Shown here in pieces: positions 23,205 through 34,300 of a stretch of DNA of 64,000 bases. The first letter of the stretch is position 1. Each line of letters opens with the position of its first letter. Origin of the DNA: Rhipicephalus microplus. Taxonomy: Eukaryota; Arthropoda; Arachnida; Ixodida; Ixodidae. The position numbers and the translations under genes were made by a program. The stretch is taken from NCBI RefSeq assembly GCF_043290135.1, contig NC_134707.1, forward strand, positions 137,827,319 through 137,891,318, written 5' to 3'. The notes beneath the pieces are model-generated. The model ran no database searches. It was not told the origin of the DNA and saw only the letters and a list, made by a program, of their open reading frames with translations.

Positions 23205-25400
23205 GTTGTGGAGTTTCTAGTTGCGGAGTTTCTAGTTGCGGAGTTTTTAATAGTGGAGTTTCTAGTTGTGAAGTTTCAAGTTGCGGAGTCTCAAGTGATG
23301 GAGTTTCCAGTTGTGGAGTTCTTAGTTGTGGAGTTTCTAGTTGTTGAGTTTCTAGTTGTGAAGTCTCTAGTTTTGCAGTTTCTAGTTGTGGAGTTTCTAG
23401 ATAATGAATTTCTAGTTGCCGAGTCTGTATTTGTGGAGTTTGAATTTGTGGAGTTTCTAGTAGTGAAGTTTCTAGTTGTGGAGTCTCTAGTTGCGGAGTT
23501 TCTAGTTGCAGAGTTTCTAGTTGTGGAGTTTCTGGTTGTGGAGTTTATAGTTGAGGAGTTTCAAGTTGTGGAGTTTCTAGTTGTGGAGTCTCTAGTTGCG
23601 GAGTTTCTAGTTGTGAAGTTTCTAGTTGTGGAGTTTCTAGTTGTGGAGTTTTTAGTTTTGGAGTTTCTAGTAGTAGAGTCTCCTGTTGCGGAGTTTCTAG
23701 TTGCATAGTTTCTAGTTGGGGAGTTTCCAGTTGTGGAGTTTCTAGTTGTGGAGTTTCTAGTTGTGGAGTCTCAAGTTGTGGAGTTTAAACTTGTGGAGTT
23801 TCTAGTTGTAGATTTTCTAGTTGTGGAGTATCTAGTTGTGGATTTTCCAGTTGTGGAGTTTCTAGTTGTTGAGTTGCGGAGTCTCTAGTTGTTGAGTTTC
23901 TAGTTGCAGAGTCTCCAGTTGTGGAGTTTCAAGTTGTGGAGTCTCTAGATGTGGAGTTTCTAATTGTGAAGTTTCCATTTTTGGAGTATAATGTTGTGGA
24001 GTTTGAAGTTGTGGAGTTTCAAGTTGTAGATTTTCTAGTTGTGGAGTATATAGTTGTGGATTTTCCAGTTGTGGAGTTTCTAGTTGTTGAGTTGCGGAGT
24101 CTGTAGTTGTTGAGTTTCTAGTTGCAGAGTCTCTAGTTGTGGAGTTTCAAGTTGTGGAGTCTCTAGATGTGGAGTTTCTAGTTGTCGAGTTTCCAGTTGT
24201 GGAGTATCTAGTAGTGGAGTTTCGAGTTGTGGAGTTTCTAGTTGTGGAGTTTCTAGTTGTGGAGTCCCTAGTTGTGGAGTTTCTAGTTGCGGAGTTTCTA
24301 GTTGTGGAGTTTCAAGTTGCGGAGTCTCAAGCTGGGGAGTTTCTAGTTGTTGAGTTTTTAGTTGGGGAGTTTCTAGTTGTTGAGTTTCAAGTTTGAAGTC
24401 TCTAGTTGTAGATTCTCTAGTTGTGGAGTCTCTAGTTTAGGAGTTTCTAGTTGAAGAGTTTTTGTTGTGGAGTGTCCAGTTGTGGAGTTTCCAGTTGTGG
24501 AGTTTCGAGTTGTGGAGTTTCTAGTTGCAGAGTCTCTAGTTGTGGAGCTTCAAGTTGTGGAGTTTCTAGTTGCCGAGTTTCCAGTTGTGAAGTATCTAGT
24601 AGTGGAGTTTCCAGTTGTGGAGTCCCTAGTTGTGGAGTTTCTAGTTGCGGAGTCTCAAGCTGTGGAGTTTCAAGTTGTGGAGTTTCTAGTTGTGAAGTTG
24701 CGGAGTCTCTGGTTGTGGAGTTTTTAGTTGTGGAGTTTCTAGTTGTGGAGTTTCGAGTTGTGGAGTCTCTAGTTGTGGAGTCTCTAGTTGTGGAATTTTG
24801 AGTTGTGGAGTTTCTAGTTGTGGAGTTTCCAGTTGCGGAATCTCTAGCTGTGGTTTTTCTAGTTGCGTAACTTAAGGTCGTGAGGTTTCAAGTTGTGGAG
24901 TTTCTAGTTGTGGAGTTTCTAGTTGTGGAGTTTCTAGTTGTGGAGTCTCTAGTTGTGTGGTTTCTAGCTGCGGAGTTTCTAGTTGCGGAGTTTCTATTTG
25001 TGGAGTATTATCTGCGGAGTTTCTAGTTGCAGAGTCTCTGATTGTGGAGTTTCTAGTTTCGGAGTCTCTAGTTGTGGAGTTTCTAGTTGTGGAGTTTCTA
25101 GTTGTGGAGTTTCCAGTTGTGGAGTTAAATTTGTGGACTTTCTAGACATGAAATTTCTTGTAGCCGAGTCTCCATTTGTGGAGCTTGTAGTGTGGAATTT
25201 CTAGTTGTTGAGTTTCTAGTTGTGGAGTCTCTAGTTGCAGAGTTTCTAGTTGTGGAGTTTCTAGTTGTGGAGTTTCTGGTTGTGGAGTTTCTAGTTGTGA
25301 AGTTTCAAGTTGTGGAGTTTCTAGTTGTGGAGTCTCAAGTTGTGGAGTTCAAAGTTGTGGAGTTTCAAGTTGTGGAGTCTCTAGTTGTGGAGTTTCTAGT
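23205..25400 (+). repeat. 2.2 kb module, first copy of a pair 5,999 bp apart
   Basis: Matches 29,204-31,390 at a constant offset of 5,999 for about 2 kb, then 5,984 after one monomer is missing from the second copy near 31,260. It contains the CTTAAGG landmark at 24,872 and the AAATTTC landmark at 25,143. Several stretches translate identically in the two copies, for example 24,139-24,396 and 30,138-30,395. Confidence 0.85.
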
Positions 25401-28400
25401 TGCAGAGTATCTAGTTGTGGAGTTCAAAGTTGTGGAGTTTCAAGTTGTGGAGTCTCTAGTTGTGGAGTTTCTAGTTGCAGAGTATCTAGTTGTGGAGTTT
25501 TGAGTTGTGGAGTCTCTAGTTGTGGAGTTTCTAGTTGTGGAGTTTCCAGTTGTGAAGTATCTAGTTGTGGAGTTTCCAGTTGTGAAGTATCTAGTTGTGG
25601 AGTTTCCAGTTGTGGAGTATCTAGTTGTGGAGTTTTAGGTTGTGGAGTTTCTAGTTTCGGAGTTTCTAGTTGCGGAGTTTTTAATAGTGGAGTTTCTAGT
25701 TGTGAAGTTTCAAGTTGCGGAGTCTCAAGTGATGGAGTTTCCAGTTGTGGAGTTCTTAGTTTTGGAGTTTCTAGTTGTTGAGTTTCTAGTTGCCGAGTCT
25801 GTATTTGTGGAGTTTGAAGTTGTGGAGTTTCTAGTAGTGAAGTTTCTAGTTGTGGAGTCTCTAGTTGCGGAGTTTCTAGTTGCGGAGTTTCTATTTGTGG
25901 AGTTTCTAGCTGCGGAGTTTCTAGTTGCGGAGTCTCTGGTTGTGGAGTTTCTAGTTGCGGAATCTCTAGTTGTGGAGTTTCTAGTTGTGGAGTTTCTAGT
26001 TGTGGAGTTTCCAGTTGTGGAGTTTTTAGTGGTGGACTTTCTAGACATAAAATTTCTTGTAGCTGAGTCTCTATTTGTGGAGTTTGTAGTTGTGGAGTTT
26101 CTAGTTGTGGCGTTTCTAGTTGTGGAGTCTCTAGTTGCAGAGTTTCTAATTGTGGAGTTTCCAGTTGTGGAGTTTCTAGTTGTGGAGTTTCTAGTTGTGG
26201 AGTTTCTAGTTGTGGAGTTTCCAGTTGTGGAGTATCTAGTTGTGGAGTTTCCATTTGTGAAGTATCTAGTTGTGGAGTTTCCATTTTTGGAGTATCATGT
26301 TGTGGAGTTTGAAGTTGTGGAGTTTCTAGTTGTAGATTTTCTAGTTGTGGAGTATCTAGTTGTGGATTTTCCAGTTGTGGAGTTTCTAGTTGTTGAGTTG
26401 CGGAGTCTCTAGTTGTTGAGTTTCTAGTTGCAGAGTCTCTAGTTGTGGAGTTTCAAGTTGTGGAGTCTCTAGATGTGGAGTTTCTAGTTGTCGAGTTTCC
26501 AGTTGTGGAGTATCTAGTAGTGGAGTTTCTAGTTGTGGAGTTTCTAGTTGTGGAGTTTCTAGTTGTGGAGTCCCTAGTTGTGGAGTTTCTAGTTGCGGAG
26601 TTTCTAGTTGTGGAGTTTCAAGTTGCGGAGTCTCAAGCTGGGGAGTTTCTAGTTGTTGAGTTTTTAGTTGGAGAGTTTTTAGTTGTTGAGTTTCAAGTTT
26701 GAAGTCTCTAATTGTAGATTCTCTAGTTGTGGAGTCTCTAGTTTAGGAGTTTCTAGTTGAAGAGTTTTTTGATGTGGAGTGTCTAGTTGTGGAGTTTCCA
26801 GTTGTGGAGTTTCGAGTTGTGGAGTTTCTAGTTGCAGAGTCTCTAGTTGTGGAGCTTCAAGTTGTGGAGTTTCTAGTTGCCGAGTTTCCAGTTGTGAAGT
26901 ACATAGTAGTGGAGTTTCCAGTTGTGGAGTCCCTAGTTGTGGAGTTTCTAGTTGCGGAGTCTCAAGCTGTGGAGTTTCAAGTTGTGGAGTTTCTAGTTGT
27001 GAAGTTGCGGAGTCTCTGGTTGTGGAGTTTTTAGTTGTGGAGTTTCTAGTTGTGGAGTTTCGAGTTGTGGAGTCTCTAGTTGTGTAGTTTCTAGTTGTGG
27101 AATTTTGAGTTGTGGAGTTTCTAGTTGTGGAGTTTTTAGTTGCGGAATCTCTAGCTGTGGATTTTCTAGTTGCGTAACTTAAGGTCGTGAGGTTTCAAGT
27201 TGTGGAGTTTCTAGTTTCGGAGTCTCTGGTTGTGGAGTTTCTAGTTGTGGAGTTTCTAGGTGTGGAGTTTCCAGTTGTGGAGTTAAATTTGTGGACTTTC
27301 TAGACATAAAATTTGTTGTAGCCGAGTCTCCATTTGTGGAGCTTGTAGTGTGGAATTTCTAGTTGTTGAGTTTCTAGTTGTGGAGTCTCTAGTTGCAGAG
27401 TTTCTAGTTGTGGAGTTTCTAGTTGTGGAGTTTCTGGTTGTGGAGTTTTGAGTTGTGGAGTCTCTAGTTGTGGAGTTTCCAGTTGTGGAGTATCTAGTTG
27501 TGGAGTTTCCAGTTGTGAAGTATCTAGTTGTGGAGTTTCCAGATGTGGAGTATCTAGTTGTGGAGTTTTAAGTTGTGGAGTTTCTAGTTGCGGAGTTTTT
27601 AATAGAGGAGTTTTTAGTTGTGAAGCTTCAAGTTGCGGAGTCTCAAGTTGTGGAGTTTCCAGTTGTGGAGTTTTTAGTTGTGGAGTTTCTATTTGTTGAG
27701 TTTCTAATTGTGAAGTCTCTAGTTTTGCAGTTTCTAGTTGTGGAGTTTCTAGATATGAAATTTCTAGTTGCCGAGTCTGTATTTGTGGAGTTTGAAGTTG
27801 TGGAGTTTCTAGTTGTGGAGTTCCTAGTTGTGGAGTCTCTAGCTGCGGAGTTTCTAGTTGCGGAGTTTCTAGTTGGGGAGTTTCCAGTTGTCGAGTTTCT
27901 AGTTGTGGAGTTTCCAGTTGTGCAGTCTCAAGTTGTGGAGTTTAAACTTGTGGAGTTTCAAGTTTGGAGGGTATAGTTGTGGTGTTTCTAGTTGTAGATT
28001 TTCCAGTTGTGGAGTATATAGTTGTGGATTTTCCAGTTGTGGAGTTTCTAGTTGTTGAGTTGCGGAGTCTCTAATTGTTGAGTTTCTAGTTGCAGAGTCT
28101 CTAGTTGTGGAGTTTCAAGTTGTGGAGTCTCTAGATGTGGAGTTTCTAGTTGTCGAGTTTCCAGTTGTGGAGTATCTAGTAGTGGAGTTTCGAGTTGTGG
28201 AGTTTCTAGTTGTGGAGTCCCTAGTTGTGGAATTTCTAGTTGCGGAGTCTCTAGTTGTGGAGTTCCACGTTGCGGAGTCTCAAGCTGTGGAGTTTCTAGT
28301 TGTTGAGTTTTTAGTTGTGGAGTTTCCAGTTGTTGAGTTTCTAGTTTGAAGTCTCTAGTTGTAGAATCTCTACTTGTGGAGTTTCTAGTTGCGGAGTTTC

Positions 28401-29203
28401 TAGCTGTGGATTTTTAGTTGCGTAATTTAAGGTTGTGAGGTTTCAAGTTGTGGAGTTTCTAGTTGTGCAATTTCTAGCAGTGGAGTTTCTAATTGCGGAG
28501 TTTCTATTTGTGGAGTTTCTAGCTGCGGAGTTTCTAGTTGCGGAGTCTCTGGTTGTGGAGTTTCTAGTTGCGGAATCTCTCGTTGTGGAGTTTCTAGTTG
28601 TGTAGTTTCTACTTGTGGAGTTTCCAGTTGTGAAGTTTTTAGTGGTGGCCTTTCTAGACACGAAATTTCGTGTAGCTGAGTCAATTTGTGGAGTTTGTAG
28701 TTGTGGAGTTTCTAGTAGCAGAGTTTCTCGTTGTGGAGTTTTTAGTTGTGGAGTTTCAAGTTGTGGAGTCTCTAGTTGCGGAGAATGTAGTTGTGGAGTT
28801 TCCAGTTGTGGAGTTTCTAGTTGTGGAATTGCGGAGTCTCTAGTTGTGGAGTTTCTAGTTGTGGAGTTTCTAGTTGTGGAATTGCGGAGTCTCTAGTTGT
28901 GGAGTTTTTAGTTGTGGTGTTTCTAGTTGTGGAGTTTCGAGTTATGGAGTCTCTAGTTGTGGAGTTTATTGTTTCAGAGTATCTAGTTGTGGAGTTTCCA
29001 ATTGTGGAGTTTTTAGTTGTGGAGTTGCGGAGTCTCTGGTTGTGGAGTTTCTAGTTGTGGAGTTTCTAGTTGTGGAGTTTCGAGTTGTGGAGTCTCTAGT
29101 TGTGGAGTTTCCAGTTGTGAAGTATCTAGTTGTGGAGTTTCCAGTTGTGAAGTATCTAGTTGTGGAGTTTCCAGTTGTGAAGTATCTAGTTGTGGAGTTT
29201 TAG
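25401..29203 (+). repeat. Mosaic array block between the paired 2.2 kb modules
   Basis: Continuous 15-bp array without unique sequence. It includes the longest - strand open frame of the window (25,424-26,284, repeated ETPQL), judged non-coding. 26,042-26,700 resembles 61,157 onward, and 27,575-27,840 resembles 31,476-31,740 at an offset of 3,901. AAATTTC landmarks are at 26,042, 27,301 and 28,655. The landmark at 28,427 is the first of the TTTAAGG variant type. Confidence 0.75.
28658..28673. other. 16-bp perfect palindrome in one AAATTTC landmark
   Basis: ACACGAAATTTCGTGT is its own reverse complement. The other TAGACACG landmarks read CACGAAATTTCTTG here and keep only the inner GAAATTTC palindrome. 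One T-to-G change created the longer symmetry. It may be chance; no function is inferred. Confidence 0.85.
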
Positions 29204-31390
29204 GTTGTGGAGTTTCTAGTTGCGGAGTTTCTAGTTGCGGAGTTTTTAATAGTGGAGTTTCTAGTTGTGAAGTTTCAAGTTGCGGAGTCTCAAGTGATGG
29301 AGTTTCCAGTTGTGGAGTTCTTAGTTGTGGAGTTTCTAGTTGTTGAGTTTCTAGTTGTGAAGTCTCTAGTTTTGCAGTTTCTAGTTGTGGAGTTTCTAGA
29401 TAATGAATTTCTAGTTGCCGAGTCTGTATTTGTGGAGTTTGAATTTGTGGAGTTTCTAGTAGTGAAGTTTCTAGTTGTGGAGTCTCTAGTTGCGGAGTTT
29501 CTAGTTGCAGAGTTTCTAGTTGTGGAGTTTCTGGTTGTGGAGTTTATAGTTGAGGAGTTTCAAGTTGTGGAGTTTCTAGTTGTGGAGTCTCTAGTTGCGG
29601 AGTTTCTAGTTGTGAAGTTTCTAGTTGTGGAGTTTCTAGTTGTGGAGTTTTTAGTTTTGGAGTTTCTAGTAGTAGAGTCTCCTGTTGCGGAGTTTCTAGT
29701 TGCATAGTTTCTAGTTGGGGAGTTTCCAGTTGTGGAGTTTCTAGTTGTGGAGTTTCTAGTTGTGGAGTCTCAAGTTGTGGAGTTTAAACTTGTGGAGTTT
29801 CTAGTTGTAGATTTTCTAGTTGTGGAGTATCTAGTTGTGGATTTTCCAGTTGTGGAGTTTCTAGTTGTTGAGTTGCGGAGTCTCTAGTTGTTGAGTTTCT
29901 AGTTGCAGAGTCTCCAGTTGTGGAGTTTCAAGTTGTGGAGTCTCTAGATGTGGAGTTTCTAATTGTGAAGTTTCCATTTTTGGAGTATAATGTTGTGGAG
30001 TTTGAAGTTGTGGAGTTTCAAGTTGTAGATTTTCTAGTTGTGGAGTATATAGTTGTGGATTTTCCAGTTGTGGAGTTTCTACTTGTTGAGTTGCGGAGTC
30101 TGTAGTTGTTGAGTTTCTAGTTGCAGAGTCTCTAGTTGTGGAGTTTCAAGTTGTGGAGTCTCTAGATGTGGAGTTTCTAGTTGTCGAGTTTCCAGTTGTG
30201 GAGTATCTAGTAGTGGAGTTTCGAGTTGTGGAGTTTCTAGTTGTGGAGTTTCTAGTTGTGGAGTCCCTAGTTGTGGAGTTTCTAGTTGCGGAGTTTCTAG
30301 TTGTGGAGTTTCAAGTTGCGGAGTCTCAAGCTGGGGAGTTTCTAGTTGTTGAGTTTTTAGTTGGGGAGTTTCTAGTTGTTGAGTTTCAAGTTTGAAGTCT
30401 CTAGTTGTAGATTCTCTAGTTGTGGAGTCTCTAGTTTAGGAGTTTCTAGTTGAAGAGTTTTTGTTGTGGAGTGTCCAGTTGTGGAGTTTCCAGTTGTGGA
30501 GTTTCGAGTTGTGGAGTTTCTAGTTGCAGAGTCTCTAGTTGTGGAGCTTCAAGTTGTGGAGTTTCTAGTTGCCGAGTTTCCAGTTGTGAAGTATCTAGTA
30601 GTGGAGTTTCCAGTTGTGGAGTCCCTAGTTGTGGAGTTTCTAGTTGCGGAGTCTCAAGCTGTGGAGTTTCAAGTTGTGGAGTTTCTAGTTGTGAAGTTGC
30701 GGAGTCTCTGGTTGTGGAGTTTTTAGTTGTGGAGTTTCTAGTTGTGGAGTTTCGAGTTGTGGAGTCTCTAGTTGTGGAGTTTCTAGTTGTGGAATTTTGA
30801 GTTGTGGAGTTTCTAGTTGTGGAGTTTCCAGTTGCGGAATCTCTTGCTGTGGATTTTCTAGTTGCGTAACTTAAGGTCGTGAGGTTTCAAGTTGTGGAGT
30901 TTTTAGTTGTGGAGTTTCTAGTTGTGGAGTTTGTAGTTGTGGAGTCTCTAGTTGTGTGGTTTTTAGCTGCGGAGTTTCTAGTTGCGGAGTTTGTATTTGT
31001 GGAGTATTAGCTGCGGAGTTTCTAGTTGCAGAGTCTCTGATTGTGGAGTTTCTAGTTTCGGAGCCTCTAGTTGTGGAGTTTCTAGTTGTGGAGTTTCTAG
31101 TTGTGGAGTTTCCAGTAGTGGAGTTAAATTTGTGGACTTTCTAGACATGAAATTTCTTGTAGCCGAGTCTCCATTTGTGGAGCTTGTAGTGTGGAATTTC
31201 TAGTTGTTGAGTTTCTAGTTGTGGAGTCTCTAGTTGCAGAGTTTCTAGTTGTGGAGTTTGTAGTTGTGGAGTTTCTAGTTGTGAAGTTTCAAGTTGTGGA
31301 GTTTCTAGTTGTGGAGTCTCAAGTTGTGGAGTTCAAAGTTGTGGAGTTTCAAGTTGTGGAGTCTCTAGTTGTGGAGTTTCTAGTTGCAGA
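29204..31390 (+). repeat. 2.2 kb module, second copy
   Basis: Partner of 23,205-25,400 at an offset of 5,999. The CTTAAGG landmark is at 30,871 and the AAATTTC landmark at 31,142. Small differences include GTTGTGTGGTTTTTA against GTTGTGTGGTTTCTA near 30,955 and 24,956, and the loss of one monomer near 31,260. Confidence 0.85.
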
Positions 31391-34300
31391 GTATCTAGTT
31401 GTGGAGTTTCCAGTTGTGAAGTATCTAGTTGTGGAGTTTCCAGATGTGGAGTATCTAGTTGTGGAGTTTTAAGTTGTGGAGTTTCTAGTTGCGGAGTTTT
31501 TAATAGAGGAGTTTTTAGTTGTGAAGCTTCAAGTTGCGGAGTCTCAAGTTGTAGAGTTTCCAGTTGTGGAGTTTTTAATTGTGGAGTTTCTATTTGTTGA
31601 GTTTCTAATTGTGAAGTCTCTAGTTTTGCATTTTCTAGTTGTGGAGTTTCTAGATATGAAATTTCTAGTTGCCGAGTCTGTATTTGTGGAGTTTGAAGTT
31701 GTGGAGTTTCTAGTTGTGGAGTTCCTAGTTGTGGAGTCTCTAGCTGCGGAGTTTCTAGTTGCGGACTTTCTAGTTGTGGAGTTTCTGGTTGTGGAGTTTC
31801 TAGTTGTAGAGTCTCTAGTTGCGGAGTTTCAAGTTGTGAAGTTTCTAGTTGCGGAGTTTCTAGTTTTGGAGTTTCTAGTTGTGGAGTTTCTAGTTGTAGA
31901 GTCTCCTGTTGCGGAGTTTCTAGTTGGGGAGTTTCCAGTTGTGGAGTTTCTAGTTGTGGAGTTTCTAGTTGTAGATTCTCTAGTTGCGGAGTTTCTAGTT
32001 GTGAAGTTTCTAGTTGCGGAGTTTCTAGTTTTTGGAGTTTCTAGTTTTGGAGTTTCTAGTTGTAGAGTCTCCTGTTGCGGAGTTTCTAGTTGCGGAGTTT
32101 CTAGTTGGGGAGTTTCCAGTTGTGGAGTTTCTAGTTGTGGAGTTTCTATTTGTGCAGTCTCAAGTTGTGGAGTTTGAACTTGTGGAGTTTCAAGTTGTGG
32201 AGTCTATAGTTGTGGTGTTTCTAGTTGTAGATTTTCTAGTTGTGGAGTATCTAGTTGTGGATTTTCCAGTTGTGGAGTTTCTAGTTGTTGAGTTGCGGAG
32301 TCTCTAGTTGTTGAGTTTCTAGTTGCAGAGTCTCTAATTGTGGAGTTTCAAGTTGTGGAGTCTCTAGATGTGGAGTTTCTAGTTGTGGAGTTTCTAGTTG
32401 TGGAGTTTCTAGTTGTGGAGTTTCCAGTTGTGGAGTTTCTAGTTGTGGAGTTTCTAGTTGTGGAGTCCCTAGTTGTGGAGTTTCTAGTTGCGGAGTCAAT
32501 AGTTGTGGAGTTCCACGTTGCGGAGTCTCAAGCTGTGGAGTTTCTAGTTGTTGAGTTTATAGTTGTGGAGTTTCCAGTTGTTGAGTTTCTAGTTTGAAGT
32601 CTCTAGTTGTAGATTCTCTACTTGTGGAGTTTCTAGTTGCGGAGTCTCTAGCTGTGGATTTTTAGTTGCGTAATTTAAGGTTGTGAGGTTTCAAGTTGTG
32701 AAGTTTCTAGTTGTGGAATTTCTAGCAGCGGAGTTTCTAATTGCGGAGTTTCTATTTGTGGAGTTTCTAGCTGCGGAGTTTCTAGTTGCGGAGTCTCTGG
32801 TTGTGGAGTTTCTAGTTGCGGAATCTCTCGTTGTGGAGTTTCTAGTTGTGGAGTTTCTAGTTGTGGAGTTTCCAGTTGTGAAGTTTTTAGTGGTGGCCTT
32901 TCTAGACACGAAATTTCTTGTAGCTGAGTCTCTATTTGTGGAGTTTGTAGTTGTGGAGTTTCTAGTAGCAGAGTTTCTAGTTGTAGAGTTTCTAGTTGTG
33001 GAGTTTCAAGTTGTGGAGTCTCTAGTTGCGGAGTATCTAGTTGTGGAGTTTCCAGTTGTGGAGTTTCTAGTTGTGGAATTGCGGATTCTCTAGTTGTGGA
33101 GTTTCTAGCTGTGGAGTTTCTAGTGATGGAATTGCGGAGTCTCTAGTTGTGGAGTATCTAGTTGTGGTGTTTCCAGTTGTGGAGTTTCTAGTTGTGGAGT
33201 TGCGGAGTCTCTGGTTGTGGAGTTTCTAGTTGTGGAGTTTCTAGTTGTGGAGTTTCGAGTTGTGGAGTCTCTAGTTGTGGAGTTTCTAGTTGTGGAGTTT
33301 CGAGTTGTGAAGTATCTAGTTGTGGAGTTTCTAGTTGCGGAGTTTTTAATAGCGGAGTTTCTAGTTGTGAAGATTCAAGTTGCGGAGTCTCAAGTTGTGG
33401 AGTTTCCAGTTGTGGAGTTTTTAGTTGTGGAGTTTCTAGTTGTTGAGTTTCTAGTTGTGAAGTCTCTAGTTTTGCAGTTTCTAGTTGTCGAGTTTCTAGA
33501 TATGGAATTTCTAGTTGCCGAGTCTGTATTTGTGGAGTTTGAAGTTGTGGAGTTTCTAGTTGTGGAGTTTCTAGTTGTGGAGTCTCTAGTTGCGGAGTTT
33601 CTAGCTGCGGACTTTCTAGTTGTGGAGTTTCTGGTTGTGGAGTTTCTAGTTGAGGAGTTTCAAGTTGTGGAGTTTCTAGTTGTGGAGTTTCAAGTTGTGG
33701 AGTCTCTAGTTGCGGAGTATCTAGTTGTGGAGCTTCCAGTTGTGGAGTTTGTAGTTTTGGAAAAGTGGAGTCTCTGGTTGTGGAGTTTCTAGTTGTGGAG
33801 TTTCTAGTTGTGGAATTGCGGAGTCTCTAGTTGTGGAGTTTCACATTGCGGAGTCTCAAACTGTGGAAATTCTAGTTGTTGAGTTTTTAGTTGTGGAGTT
33901 TCCAGTTGTTGAGTTTCTAGTTTGAAGTCTCTAGTTGTAGATTCTCTAGTTGTGGAGTTTCTAGTTGCGGAATCTCTCGTTGTGGAGTTTCTAGTTGTGG
34001 AGTTTCTAGTTGTGGAGTTTCCAGTTGTGAAGTTTTTAGTGGTGGCCTTTCTAGACACGAAATTTCTTGTAGCTGAGTCTCTATTTGTGGAGTTTGTAGT
34101 TGTGGAGTTTCTAGTAGCAGAGTTTCTAGTTGTGGAGTTTCTAGTTGTGGAGTTTCAAGTTGTGGAGTCTCTAGTTGCGGAGTATCTAGTTGTGGAGTTT
34201 CCAGTTGTGGAGTTTCGAGTTGTGGAATTGCGGAGTCTCTAGTTGTGGAGTTTCTAGCTGTGGAGTTTCTAGTTGTGGAATTGCGGAGTCTCTAGTTGTG

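Noticed and set aside
25424..26284. Longest - strand open frame (286 codons, ETPQL repeats) as a T/P/Q-rich protein
   Set aside because: Long and regular, but the related frames elsewhere are broken by TTTATA/TCTATA monomers (stops in this frame) and by frame-shifting indels. No start context, leader or non-repeat domain exists. The third-position bias is kept as a finding instead.
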